DNA of 64,000 nucleotides from Conexibacter woesei Iso977N (lineage in GTDB: Bacteria > Actinomycetota > Thermoleophilia > Solirubrobacterales > Solirubrobacteraceae), in the NCBI RefSeq assembly GCF_000424625.1, contig NZ_AUKG01000005.1:124001-188000 (forward strand), read 5' to 3'. The stretch's first letter is position 1. Every line of letters begins with the position of its first letter. Made by a program: the position numbers and the translations under genes. The notes under the pieces were generated by a model. The model saw only the letters and a program-made list of their open reading frames with translations. It ran no database searches and was not told the origin of the DNA. Positions 48,395-56,516 of the stretch are shown one piece after another.

Positions 48395-48445
48395 GGTGAC
48401 CGGATGTTCACCAGGGCAACTCGCCCCGTATTGCGGGTGTAGGTT
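48395..48445. promoter_or_regulatory. operator and promoter between the monooxygenase and PucR genes
   Basis: An inverted repeat GGTGA-N8-TCACC (48395-48412) lies 17 bases upstream of the monooxygenase start. TAGGTT (48440-48445) is seven bases from the PucR ATG and fits a leaderless -10. The repeat is a candidate site for the PucR protein. Confidence 0.4.
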
Positions 48446-48452
48446 GTGCACC

Positions 48453-49652
48453 ATGCCCACCTGGGAAGCGCCCTCCCCACGCGTCGCGGAGCTGATCCGG
48501 CAGGGCGCGGTGCTGCTGCTCGAACAGCCCGCGGGCCTCTTCGACCAGGTCGACGCGGCGGTCCTCGACGCCTCGCCGTCGCGGCTGGTCGAGGACCCGG
48601 CGATCGCCGCCGCGGCGGTGGCGACCAACCACGCCAACGTCCTGCACTGGGCGCAGGCCAACATCCGCAAGCCGGGCGCCTACGTGCCCGGCAACCTGTC
48701 GCCGCAGGTGCTCGACCTCGCGCGCGACGTCGTGCGCCGCGGCCTGGACGACACGTCGCTGAACTCCTACCGCGTCGGCCAGAACGTCGCCTGGCGGCTG
48801 TGGATGCAGCTCGCGTTCTCGCTGACCACCGACCCGGCCGAGCTGCGCGAGCTGCTCGACGTGACCGCGCGCTCGATCTTCACGTTCGTCGACGAGACCG
48901 TCGACGGGATCCGCGAGCTGATCGAGCGCGAGCGCGAGGAGCTGGTCGGCGGCACGCACGCCGAGCGGCTGGAGACCGTGAACCTGATCCTCGAGGGCGC
49001 GCCGATCACCCGCACGCGCGCGAGCGAGCGGCTGCGCTACGAGCTGGCCGGCGAGCACACCGCGGCGGTCGTGTGGACCGAGGACGAGGGCGGCGGCCAG
49101 TCGGTCCTGGAGTCCGCCGCCGACGCGCTGGCCCGCGCGGCCGGCGCGCGCCGCGCGTTCACGGTCGTCGCCTCGACGCGCGCGCTGTGGGCGTGGTTCG
49201 CCGCGCCGGTCCCGGCGTCGTTCGCGCCGCCGCCGTCGATCCGGATCGCGCTCGGGACGACCGCGAGCGGCATGGAGGGGTTCCGGCGCTCGCACCTCGA
49301 CGCGCTGGCGACCCAGCGGCTGATGCACCGCACGCCGCGCGACCTGCGGCTGGCGTCCTACCAGGACGTGCAGCTCGTCGCGCTCAGCGCGCAGGACGAG
49401 GAGAACACCGCGGAGTTCGTCTCGCGCACGCTCGGGCGCCTGGCGAGCGCCGAGCCCGAGCTGCGCGAGACGCTGCGCGTCTACATCCGCGAGGAGTTCT
49501 CCGCCTCCCGCGCGGCGCGCGCGCTGTTCGCCCACCGCAACACGGTCCTCAACCGCCTCGCGCGCGCCCGCGACCTCCTCCCCACGCCGCTAGAGGGCCA
49601 CGGGCTCCAGGTCGGCCTGGCGCTCGAGATCGTCCACTGGCTGGGCGACTGA
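48453..49652 (+). CDS. PucR/CdaR-type helix-turn-helix regulator
   Basis: 399 residues. The C-terminal PucR HTH reads LRVYIREEFSASRAARALFA and HRNTVLNRLARARDLLPTPL, preceded by a GGDEF-like/CdaR middle domain (FTVVASTRALWAWFAAPVP, IRIALGTTASGMEGFRRSHL). The N-terminal RsbRD-like helical part has YRVGQNVAWRLWMQLAFSLT. In actinobacteria such regulators often stand divergent to EthA-like or other flavin monooxygenases (from memory), as here. The last 63 bases overlap the convergent MFS gene. Confidence 0.9.
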   Translation: MPTWEAPSPRVAELIRQGAVLLLEQPAGLFDQVDAAVLDASPSRLVEDPAIAAAAVATNHANVLHWAQANIRKPGAYVPGNLSPQVLDLARDVVRRGLDDTSLNSYRVGQNVAWRLWMQLAFSLTTDPAELRELLDVTARSIFTFVDETVDGIRELIEREREELVGGTHAERLETVNLILEGAPITRTRASERLRYELAGEHTAAVVWTEDEGGGQSVLESAADALARAAGARRAFTVVASTRALWAWFAAPVPASFAPPPSIRIALGTTASGMEGFRRSHLDALATQRLMHRTPRDLRLASYQDVQLVALSAQDEENTAEFVSRTLGRLASAEPELRETLRVYIREEFSASRAARALFAHRNTVLNRLARARDLLPTPLEGHGLQVGLALEIVHWLGD

Positions 49653-51026
49653 CCGCCACGCGGCCAGGCAGACCAGCGCGGCGGCGGCCAGGGCGATCGC
49701 GTTGACGACCAGCGCGACGTGCATCGCAGCGGCCATCGTCGCGCCGCCGGCCATGCGCGAGGTCAGGATCACGCCGAGCACGGCCGGGCCGAGCGCGCCG
49801 CCGTACTGGCGCAGCGCGGTGTTGGCGGCCGAGGCCATCCCGGCGAGGTGGTGCGGGACGGCGTGGATGGCGGCGACCGCGACCGCGCTCAACATGAAGG
49901 CGTCGGCGATCCCGAGCACGGAGAGGCGCCACGTGACCGCGCCGAACGACGCGTCGTCGCCGAGGCCGCGCAGGAGCAGCATCGCGACCGCGCCGAGGCC
50001 GAGCCCGAAGGCGAGCGCGCCGATCGGGTGCACGCGCCGCATCGCGCGGCCGACGAACGGGCTGGCCAGCGCGGTCACCAGGTTGATGAACAACAGCCGG
50101 TAGCCGATGTCCAGCGGCTTGAGGTGCTGGTCGGCGCCGAAGAAGATCGACAGCAGGAACAGCGTCCCGACGATCGCGAACAGCGCCACCAGCGCCGCGA
50201 AGCCGGAGGCCGCGAAGGCCGGCGACCGGAACAGCCGGACGTCGAGCAGCGGCGCGGGCGTGCGCAGCTCGACCGCGACGAACGCGGCCAGCGCGGCCGC
50301 GCCGAGGACGAGCGCGCCGACGGTCGCCGGGTCGGCCCAGCCGCGGTCGCCGCCCTCGATGACGCCGAAGATCGACGCGACGATCGCGACGGTGGCCAGC
50401 GCCTGGCCCGACCAGTCCAGCCGCCGGCCCTCGGGCGCGCGCGACTCCGGCAGCACGCGCTGGGCGAGCGCGCCGGTGACCAGCGCCAGCACGGCGACGG
50501 GCGCGAAGATCCAGCCCCAGCCCGCGTGCTCGAGGATCACGCCGGAGACCAGGGGGCCGACCGAGAGGCCGAGGACGAGCCCGGTCGCCCACAGCGCGAC
50601 GTACTTCGCGCGGTCGTGCAGGTCCGGGACCGCGTGGGCGATCAGCGCGAGCGTCGTCGGCAGCAGCAGCCCGGCGCCGAGGCCGGAGACGGCCTGGCCC
50701 GCCCAGAGGACGTGCAGCGCCGAGGCGCCGGTTGCGGTGTTCGCGAGCGCGGCGATCGTCGCGCCGACGACCGTCAGCGCCATGCCCACCACGTACACCT
50801 TGCGGCGGCCGTGCAGGTCGCCGAAGACGCCGGCGCTGAGGATCGCGGCGGCCATCGGGATGATGTAGGCGTCGGTCACCCACTGCAGGTCGCTCGTCCC
50901 GGCATGGGTGCCCTGCCGGATCGTCGCCAGCGCGACGCTCACCGACGTGATCGGCACGTAGGTCACGAACACGCCGATCACCGCCAGCGCGATCGTGAGG
51001 CCCAGGGTCTTGCGCTGCGTCGTCAT
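49590..51026 (-). CDS. MFS drug-exporter-type transporter (DHA2/EmrB-like)
   Basis: 478 residues from the ATG at 51026 (GAAGG and GAGAG upstream); a start 39 bases earlier lies inside the operator region and is less likely. About 14 hydrophobic spans. Signature motifs are LQWVTDAYIIPMAAAILSAG, GDLHGRRKVYVVGM (motif A) and GQAVSGLGAGLLLPTTLALI (motif B/C region), as in the 14-span DHA2 group exporting drugs with protons. Divergent TetR with a strong operator in between implies induction by a toxic ligand. Confidence 0.92.
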   Translation of the reverse strand: MTTQRKTLGLTIALAVIGVFVTYVPITSVSVALATIRQGTHAGTSDLQWVTDAYIIPMAAAILSAGVFGDLHGRRKVYVVGMALTVVGATIAALANTATGASALHVLWAGQAVSGLGAGLLLPTTLALIAHAVPDLHDRAKYVALWATGLVLGLSVGPLVSGVILEHAGWGWIFAPVAVLALVTGALAQRVLPESRAPEGRRLDWSGQALATVAIVASIFGVIEGGDRGWADPATVGALVLGAAALAAFVAVELRTPAPLLDVRLFRSPAFAASGFAALVALFAIVGTLFLLSIFFGADQHLKPLDIGYRLLFINLVTALASPFVGRAMRRVHPIGALAFGLGLGAVAMLLLRGLGDDASFGAVTWRLSVLGIADAFMLSAVAVAAIHAVPHHLAGMASAANTALRQYGGALGPAVLGVILTSRMAGGATMAAAMHVALVVNAIALAAAALVCLAAWRSVAQPVDDLERQADLEPVAL

Positions 51027-51064
51027 CTCTCGCTCGCCTTCTTCTGTCGCTTCGTAGAACTCCA

Positions 51065-51087
51065 CGCGTTGAATTGTATTCTACGCG
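51065..51087. promoter_or_regulatory. TetR operator between MFS exporter and TetR genes
   Basis: Inverted repeat CGCGTTGAAT (51065-51074), spacer TGT, ATTCTACGCG (51078-51087), matching at nine of ten positions. A further copy of the half-site, CGTAGAA, lies at 51053-51059, nearer the MFS gene. A -10-like TATTCT (51077-51082), ten bases from the TetR ATG, is buried within the repeat, so binding would shut off the regulator's own gene as well as the exporter. Confidence 0.65.
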
Positions 51088-51092
51088 ATGAA

Positions 51093-51677
51093 ATGCCACG
51101 AGGACGACGACCGGGCGAGAGCGGTTCGAAGGACGACATCCTGCGTTCGGCGCGGGCGGCGTTCGCGCGCGACGGCTACCAGGGCGCGTCGCTGCGCGGG
51201 ATCGCCCGCGACGCGGAGGTCGACGTCGCGCTGATCTCGCACTTCTTCAGGTCCAAGGCGGGGCTGTTCGGCGCGGTCGTGGAGTGGCCGTTCGACCCGG
51301 ACGCCGCGGTCGCCGCGATGCTCGCGGGCGGCCGCCGCGAGGTCGGCGCGCGGATCGCGGGGGTGTTCGTCGGCCACTGGCGCCAGGAGGCGACGCGCTC
51401 GCCGATCCTGGCGCTGATGCAGGCGTCGATCACCGACGCGACCGCCGCCGCGCTGCTGCGCGAGTTCCTGAGCACGAAGCTGCTGATGCCCCTGCTCGCC
51501 GAGCTGCGCGCCGACCACCGCGAGCTGCGCGCGGGCCTGATCTCCGCCCAGCTGCAGGGCCTCGGGATCAGCCGCTACGTCACCGGCCAGCTCGCGCAGG
51601 ACGCGGTCAGCGACGAGCAGGTGATCGCTGCGGTCGGCCCGGCGCTGCAGCGCTACGCGACGGGCAGGCTGGACTAG
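51093..51677 (+). CDS. TetR-family regulator of the MFS exporter
   Basis: 194 residues. An N-terminal HTH (DILRSARAAFARDGYQGASL, GIARDAEVDVALISHFF, RSKAGLFGAVVEWPF) and a TetR_C_16-like ligand domain (LMQASITDATAAALLREFLS, LQGLGISRYVTGQLA). The ATG at 51093 gives the usual basic start MPRGRRPGESGSKDD. Divergent from the MFS exporter and overlapping its own operator region, consistent with autorepression. Confidence 0.92.
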   Translation: MPRGRRPGESGSKDDILRSARAAFARDGYQGASLRGIARDAEVDVALISHFFRSKAGLFGAVVEWPFDPDAAVAAMLAGGRREVGARIAGVFVGHWRQEATRSPILALMQASITDATAAALLREFLSTKLLMPLLAELRADHRELRAGLISAQLQGLGISRYVTGQLAQDAVSDEQVIAAVGPALQRYATGRLD

Positions 51678-51679
51678 GA

Positions 51680-52540
51680 CTAGTAGTAGATCGTGCGGCA
51701 GCGGTGCGCGGGGCGGGACGCGTAGCCCGCTTCGAGCGCGCGGTTCCAGAGCCAGTTGTCGAGGATCCGGGGCGGGACGCCGGCGCGCCGCGCCAGGCGC
51801 TCGCAGGCGGTGATCGTGCAGGCGCGCAGCTCGCGCTCCTCGGCGCCGCCCGCCTCGAGCAGCTCGCCCGCGTCGATGCGCGCGGCCAGCGCGGGGTCGT
51901 ACTCCAGGACGCCGTCCAGGCGCAGGACGTGCGGGAGGAAGTTGTCGGCGAACACGGTGAGGTCGTCGATGTCTCGGAACTCCGCGGCGCCGGCGAGGAC
52001 GAGGTCGTTGGCGGCGATCTGCGCGCGCTTGTAGAACGGCTCGTCGGCGTAGAACGACAACTCGATGGCGAGCAGCTCGGCGAAGGCTGCCGCCGAGCCG
52101 CCGGCGAGCGCGACGAGGTCGAGCGCGTCGCGGCCGGCGGCCCAGGTGCCGAGCTCGTTCAGCGCCTGCGCGTAGTACCCCATCAACTCGTGGTCGGGGT
52201 CCTCGTCGAGGACGGCGGCGACGTCGCCTGCCGTGAGCGACGGCAGCGCGTCCCACCAGATCCCCTCGGCGCGCGCGAAGGCGGTCAGCGCGTCGGTCAT
52301 CGCCTCGGTCTCGCCGTGGCGCAGGGTCGAGAACCAGCCCGAGCCGAAGTTGATGGTGTCGATCACCAGCACGTAGCGGGCGACGTGCTCGCGGTCGCCC
52401 TCCAGCGGGTGGCGCGCGGGGTCGAACCCGACGACGCCGTCGGCGGCGCTGTCGACCCCATCAACAACGCGGACGTGCTCCGCCTGCGCGGTGATCTCCG
52501 CGGAGGCGGTCCGGACGCGCTCGGGCAGGCTCGGCGGCAT
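51680..52540 (-). CDS. DUF2419/Qng1-type queuosine salvage nucleosidase
   Basis: 286 residues. Matches the queuosine 5'-phosphate N-glycosylase family (DUF2419, QNG1): LVIDTINFGSGWFSTL, DHELMGYYAQALNELGTWA, LAIELSFYADEPFYKRAQI, DDLTVFADNFLPHVLRLDGV and the C-terminal NWLWNRALEAGYASRPAHRC ending in RTIYY. The enzyme frees queuine from queuosine monophosphate for reuse in tRNA modification. It is known best in eukaryotes, with some bacterial members. No tRNA-guanine transglycosylase gene lies nearby. Divergent from a substrate-binding lipoprotein only 25 bases away. Confidence 0.85.
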   Translation of the reverse strand: MPPSLPERVRTASAEITAQAEHVRVVDGVDSAADGVVGFDPARHPLEGDREHVARYVLVIDTINFGSGWFSTLRHGETEAMTDALTAFARAEGIWWDALPSLTAGDVAAVLDEDPDHELMGYYAQALNELGTWAAGRDALDLVALAGGSAAAFAELLAIELSFYADEPFYKRAQIAANDLVLAGAAEFRDIDDLTVFADNFLPHVLRLDGVLEYDPALAARIDAGELLEAGGAEERELRACTITACERLARRAGVPPRILDNWLWNRALEAGYASRPAHRCRTIYY

Positions 52541-52546
52541 GGCGAC

Positions 52547-52556
52547 ACCGTAGACT
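52547..52556. promoter_or_regulatory. overlapping divergent -10 elements, Qng1 / substrate-binding protein
   Basis: Minus-strand TACGGT (52552 to 52547), six bases from the Qng1 ATG, and plus-strand TAGACT (52551-52556), nine bases from the lipoprotein ATG, share two bases. With only 25 bases between the start codons, the two polymerases could not bind at the same time, so expression may be mutually exclusive. Confidence 0.4.
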
Positions 52557-52565
52557 CCGGCGGCG

Positions 52566-53555
52566 ATGCCCGCCCGTCGCGCGTGCCTCGCCGCCCTCTG
52601 CGGCCTGGCGCTCCTGCTCGCGGCCGGCTGCGGCTCCGGCGACGGCTCGTCCAACGGGACGGGCGGCCGGAAGACCGTGCAGCTGGCCCTCGACTTCACC
52701 CCCAACGCCGTCCACGCGCCGATCTACGCGGCCACGCGCACGGGGGCGGACGCGCGACATCACGTCCGGCTGGTGATCCGCCAGCCGGGGTCCGGGCCGG
52801 ACGCGCTGAAGCTGGTCGCCGCGGGGAAGCTCGACATGGGCATCCTCGACATCTCCGACCTCGCGATCGCGCGCCAGCAGCACATCGACGTCGTCGGCGT
52901 CGGCGAGCTGGTGACCAAGCCGCTGGCCGCGCTGATCACCCGCGACGACGTCGCGCGGCCGCGCGACCTCGAGGGCAGGTCGGTCGGCGTGTCCGGCCTG
53001 CCGTCCGATCCGGCGTTCCTCAACGCCATCATCTCGCACGACGGCGGCGACTTCTCCAAGGTCAGGCAGATCACGATCGGCTTCAACTCCGTGACCGCGA
53101 TCCTGGCCAAGAAGGTGCAGGGCGTCCCGGTGTTCTGGAACGCCGAGGGCGTCGCGCTGCGCGAGCGCGGCGTCAGGACCCACGAGTTCCGGGTCGACGA
53201 CTACGGCGCGCCCGCCTACCCCGAGGTCATCCTCGTCACCGCGCGCAAGACGCTGCAGCGCGAGCCGGGCGTGATCAAGGACACGTTGTCGGCGATCGCC
53301 GACGGCGAGCGCGCCGTGCAGGCCGACCCGGACGCCGCGACCAGGCAGATCGCCAAGGCCTCCTCGACCGACGACACCAGGTTGATCGGCGCGCAGATCG
53401 CGGCCGTGCGCCCGGTGCTCTCCCCCACGCTGCAGCTGGACCGCCCGGTGATCGAGCAGTGGGCGGACTTCGCGACGAAGCTCGGCTTGGTGAAGGCCCG
53501 GCCGGACGTCGGGACGATGTTCGACTTCAGCGTCCTGGGCGCCGCGAAGAGCTAG
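52566..53555 (+). CDS. NMT1/THI5-like ABC substrate-binding lipoprotein, orphan
   Basis: 329 residues. A lipoprotein signal with lipobox LAAGC near residue 21 is followed by a periplasmic-binding fold of the NMT1/ThiY class: VQLALDFTPNAVHAPIYAA, GKLDMGILDISDLAIARQQ, GVGELVTKPLAALITRDDV, SVGVSGLPSDPAFLNAII and PVFWNAEGVALRERGV. Such proteins bind pyrimidine, riboflavin-like or other heteroaromatic precursors. No permease or ATPase gene lies nearby. Its divergent pairing with a queuosine nucleosidase gene makes a deazaguanine-type ligand an interesting guess. The stop codon lies in the left arm of an inverted repeat. Confidence 0.85.
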   Translation: MPARRACLAALCGLALLLAAGCGSGDGSSNGTGGRKTVQLALDFTPNAVHAPIYAATRTGADARHHVRLVIRQPGSGPDALKLVAAGKLDMGILDISDLAIARQQHIDVVGVGELVTKPLAALITRDDVARPRDLEGRSVGVSGLPSDPAFLNAIISHDGGDFSKVRQITIGFNSVTAILAKKVQGVPVFWNAEGVALRERGVRTHEFRVDDYGAPAYPEVILVTARKTLQREPGVIKDTLSAIADGERAVQADPDAATRQIAKASSTDDTRLIGAQIAAVRPVLSPTLQLDRPVIEQWADFATKLGLVKARPDVGTMFDFSVLGAAKS

Positions 53556-53719
53556 GGTCGTGAGCCGGAAATTCGGCCGCAGCATCCGGGATGCTCGGCC
53601 CCGGATGACGGCCGTCGATGACCGCAGGTGAACCCCTGGTTCATCGAGGATCAGCGGCGGACGTCAGACGGCGGCGAGCGCACGGAGGCTGCCGGCGAAT
53701 TTCCGGCTCACGACCCTAG
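53552..53719. repeat. 168-base element with long terminal inverted repeats (MITE-like)
   Basis: Bases 53552-53574 and 53697-53719 are perfect 23-base inverted repeats. With a few mismatches the pairing extends inward to about 40 bases on each side (53552-53591 with 53680-53719). Both ends are CTAG, which may be a target-site duplication. The interior is also rich in symmetry, including a TCGATGA...TCATCGA pair around 53616-53650 enclosing a TGAACC/GGTTCA hairpin. The left arm contains the TAG stop of the substrate-binding protein and the right arm that of the convergent VOC gene. No T-run follows, so a plain intrinsic terminator does not explain it. Confidence 0.7.
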
Positions 53720-54321
53720 GGCACCAAGAGCTCGCCGCCGTCGTCGGCCAGCGCGATGGCGGCGCGCGGCGGGCCGGTACGAACGTCGAGCCCGTGGCCG
53801 GGGCCGAGCCAGGCGTCGAGGCCGTCGACCTCCGGGAGCTGGATCCAGGCAATGCCCTTGGGTTGGACCTGGTGCTCGACGACCGCGCGTGACGGGCTCT
53901 GCTCGGGCGCGTCCCAGGTCAGGAAGAACGGCAGCCCGCGCGGGAGCGCCTCGTCGGCGCCGGCCATCGACCACGACAACAACGAGCCGTCCGGCCGCTC
54001 GCGCTCGCCGCGCAGCGCGTCGACCCCGGCGCGGCGCGTGGCTGCGAGGAAGTCGTCGGGCTCGACCGCCCAGCCGATCAACGAGCCCGCGCCCGCGGCG
54101 ACCGCGCGGCCGAACGCGCTGCCCGCGGCGACCTCTGCGTCGGCGACCGCCACCAGCTCCACGTAGGCACCGCCGAGCGGGACGATCGCGTTGCGCGTCC
54201 CCCACGCCGGATGCGTGCCGCCGGCCAGCACGCCGAGCCCGGTCCGCGCGCTGAACGCGGCGGCCTCGGCCTCCAGGTCGGGGCCGGTGGCCAAGATGAT
54301 GTGGTCGATCCGCATCCGCAT
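53716..54321 (-). CDS. VOC/glyoxalase-like domain protein
   Basis: 201 residues. N-terminal MRMRIDHIILATGPDLEAEA, then GGTHPAWGTRNAIVPLGGAYVE (in two overlapping parts: GGTHPAWGTRN, AIVPLGGAYVELVAV) and SLIGWAVEPDDF. The second half has LSWSMAGADEALPRGLPFFL and VEHQVQPKGIAWIQLPEVD. This is the Glyoxalase_3 type (PF13468), two paired beta-alpha-beta3 modules in one chain with His and Glu as probable metal ligands. GAAGGAC precedes the ATG. It follows the FUSC gene by five bases. Substrate unknown. The final residues and stop lie in the right arm of the inverted repeat, so its C-terminus may have been altered by insertion. Confidence 0.85.
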   Translation of the reverse strand: MRMRIDHIILATGPDLEAEAAAFSARTGLGVLAGGTHPAWGTRNAIVPLGGAYVELVAVADAEVAAGSAFGRAVAAGAGSLIGWAVEPDDFLAATRRAGVDALRGERERPDGSLLSWSMAGADEALPRGLPFFLTWDAPEQSPSRAVVEHQVQPKGIAWIQLPEVDGLDAWLGPGHGLDVRTGPPRAAIALADDGGELLVP

Positions 54322-54326
54322 GTCCT

Positions 54327-56504
54327 TCACGACGCGTGCGCGGTCGCGCCCCTCTCGGCCCAGCGCTCGGCCGCCTCGGCCAGGCGCGGCTCGTTGCGGC
54401 GCAGGACCTCCAGGTGCTGGCCCGCCCACGCGACGACGCGCGCGCCGTCGGCGTCGACCGCCGCGGGATCGCGCGCCCACGAGAGCACCTGGCGCTCCAG
54501 GCCGGCGTCCTGCGCCTGCGCGTCCGGCGCGCCCGCCGCGCGCTCGAACGCGCCGGCCAGCTCGCGGTGCCAGGCGCTGACCGCCGTCGTCTCGGCGTCG
54601 AGCGCGGCGCGTGCGGCCAGCGCCGTCGTGCAGACGTCGCCCGGCGACTCGTCGCGCCACAGCTCGTGCGCGCGGGTGAGCGCGTGAGCGGTCCGCCGGA
54701 TGCGCGCGGCGCCCGCGACGAGCGTCCCGAACGCGTCCAGCCCGAGCTCGGTCGGCGCGCGCCGCTCGCCGAGCACCTGGCGGAACGCGGTGTCGAGGAT
54801 GTCGTGGGCCTCCAGCGCCTCGCGGTGCAGCGCGCGCCCGCGCTCCAACGTCCCGCGGTGCTGGAGCAGCTCGACAGCGCCGGCGAGGTAGGCGACCGAC
54901 GCGTCGTAGTCGGCACGCAGCGCCGCCCGGACGACCGCGGCCGCGCCGCGCGGCCACAGCAGCACGCCCGCCAGCAGCGAGACGCCGAAGCCCGCGGCGA
55001 CGTCCTCCAGCCGCACGGTCCCGATCGTCGACCAGCCGACCGGATGGATGATGTTCAACAACGTCAGCAACAGCAAGGAGAACGACGCCTGCGCCGCCAG
55101 GAACGAGATCGCCTTCGGCGCGTAGGCCACGAAGAACGCCACGAACGGGAGCAGGAACCACAACAACGTCGTGTGGTCGCCGATCACCCAGATCACCGCG
55201 CCGCCGACCAGCAGGCCGGCGAGCGTCCCGAGCAGCGCGTCGCGGATCGACGTCCCGGTCCCGAGCGCGTGCGAGCGCAGCACCGACAGCGTCCCGAGGA
55301 CGATCCAGTAGGCGTTGGTCGCGTCGGTCACCTGGCCGACGAACGCCGCGCCGGCCAGCGCGAGCGCGCCGCGGACCGCGTTGCGGAACCACACCGACTC
55401 CATCGACGCGTGCGTCTGCAGCTCGGCGCGGCGACCGGTCAGCGCGCCCATCTGCGCGGCCTCCTCCTCGTAGTCGCGCTGGTCCGGCGCGTCGGCGCCG
55501 GTGACGATCAGCGCGTGGCGCCCGAGGTTCCAGATCGCGTCGGCGAGCGCCGTGAGCCGGAACGCCTCGCGCAGCGCCGGGCGGCCGACGACCTCGCCGC
55601 TGGCGCGCAGCAGCGACACCGAGCGGCCCACCGCCTCGCTCGCCTCGTCCAAGGCGTACAGGTCGATCGGCGCGGCGACCTCGCCGTCCGACGCCAGCCG
55701 CTCCGCCGCGCCGTCGAGGACCGCGGCCGCGGCCGCGTTGATCGCCGCGTGGTGCTCCGGCCACGGGTTCGCCGCCGCGTCCTCCGGCGTGGCGTGGCTG
55801 AACGGCAGCGCGCCGTCGAGGTCGTCGATCAGCTGCGCGAGCGCCGCGGTCGGGCCGGACGGGCCGGACGGCCGGTACGGCGTCGCGGCGAACGCGCGCT
55901 CCATCGCGGTGACCGCCTCACGCGCCGAGGCGCGCGCCTCGGTGTGCGCGTCGCCGGTCGTCCGCAGGCAGGTCGCCATCGCCCGGCACGCCCGCGCCGC
56001 GGCGCCGCGCACGGGCGCCTGCGGGCGCGACGGCCACAGCGTCAGCTGCGCCGTGATCGCGAACACGCAGGCCAGCGCCCAGCCGCCCAGGCGCGGCCCG
56101 ATCGCGTCGGAGCCTGCCGGGATCATCAGCGAGACCGTGAACACCAACAACGCCGCCGGGCCCGCCGTCGCGACGTAGCCGTCCACGATCCCGGCGTAGA
56201 GCACCAGGAACGCCACGACCGCCATGACCAGCGTCGCCGCAACCGTCGACCGCGAGCACACCGTCGCCAGCGGGATCAGCGCGAACCCGGCGGCCGCCGT
56301 CCCCAGGTACGCGGGGATCCGGGCGCGCATCGGCCCGCCGAAGTCGGCGAACACCAGCAGCGCGATCGTCCCGAACGCCGCGATCACCGACGCCCGCGGC
56401 TCACCCCACCACAGCTTCGTGATCGCGAAGACGATCGGCAGCACCAACGCGGTGCGCAGCCCGCCGCGCAGCGCGAGCTTGGCGGGGTCGTGAGGTCGCC
56501 ACAT
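54327..56504 (-). CDS. FUSC-family inner membrane protein
   Basis: 725 residues. Two blocks of hydrophobic spans (about residues 15-160 and 365-510) are separated by a long helical cytoplasmic region, as in YccS/FUSC and aluminium-activated or fusaric-acid-type exporters. Typical parts are LRTALVLPIVFAITKLWWGEP, ADFGGPMRARIPAYLGTAAAG and, in the second block, TNAYWIVLGTLSVLRSHALG with SIRDALLGTLAGLLVGGAV. A C-terminal helical domain follows. Likely exports or gates aromatic acids; function not known for this clade. It starts 12 bases after the end of the carboxylase gene and could share its transcript. Confidence 0.85.
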   Translation of the reverse strand: MWRPHDPAKLALRGGLRTALVLPIVFAITKLWWGEPRASVIAAFGTIALLVFADFGGPMRARIPAYLGTAAAGFALIPLATVCSRSTVAATLVMAVVAFLVLYAGIVDGYVATAGPAALLVFTVSLMIPAGSDAIGPRLGGWALACVFAITAQLTLWPSRPQAPVRGAAARACRAMATCLRTTGDAHTEARASAREAVTAMERAFAATPYRPSGPSGPTAALAQLIDDLDGALPFSHATPEDAAANPWPEHHAAINAAAAAVLDGAAERLASDGEVAAPIDLYALDEASEAVGRSVSLLRASGEVVGRPALREAFRLTALADAIWNLGRHALIVTGADAPDQRDYEEEAAQMGALTGRRAELQTHASMESVWFRNAVRGALALAGAAFVGQVTDATNAYWIVLGTLSVLRSHALGTGTSIRDALLGTLAGLLVGGAVIWVIGDHTTLLWFLLPFVAFFVAYAPKAISFLAAQASFSLLLLTLLNIIHPVGWSTIGTVRLEDVAAGFGVSLLAGVLLWPRGAAAVVRAALRADYDASVAYLAGAVELLQHRGTLERGRALHREALEAHDILDTAFRQVLGERRAPTELGLDAFGTLVAGAARIRRTAHALTRAHELWRDESPGDVCTTALAARAALDAETTAVSAWHRELAGAFERAAGAPDAQAQDAGLERQVLSWARDPAAVDADGARVVAWAGQHLEVLRRNEPRLAEAAERWAERGATAHAS

Positions 56505-56516
56505 CGCCGGCCGACT

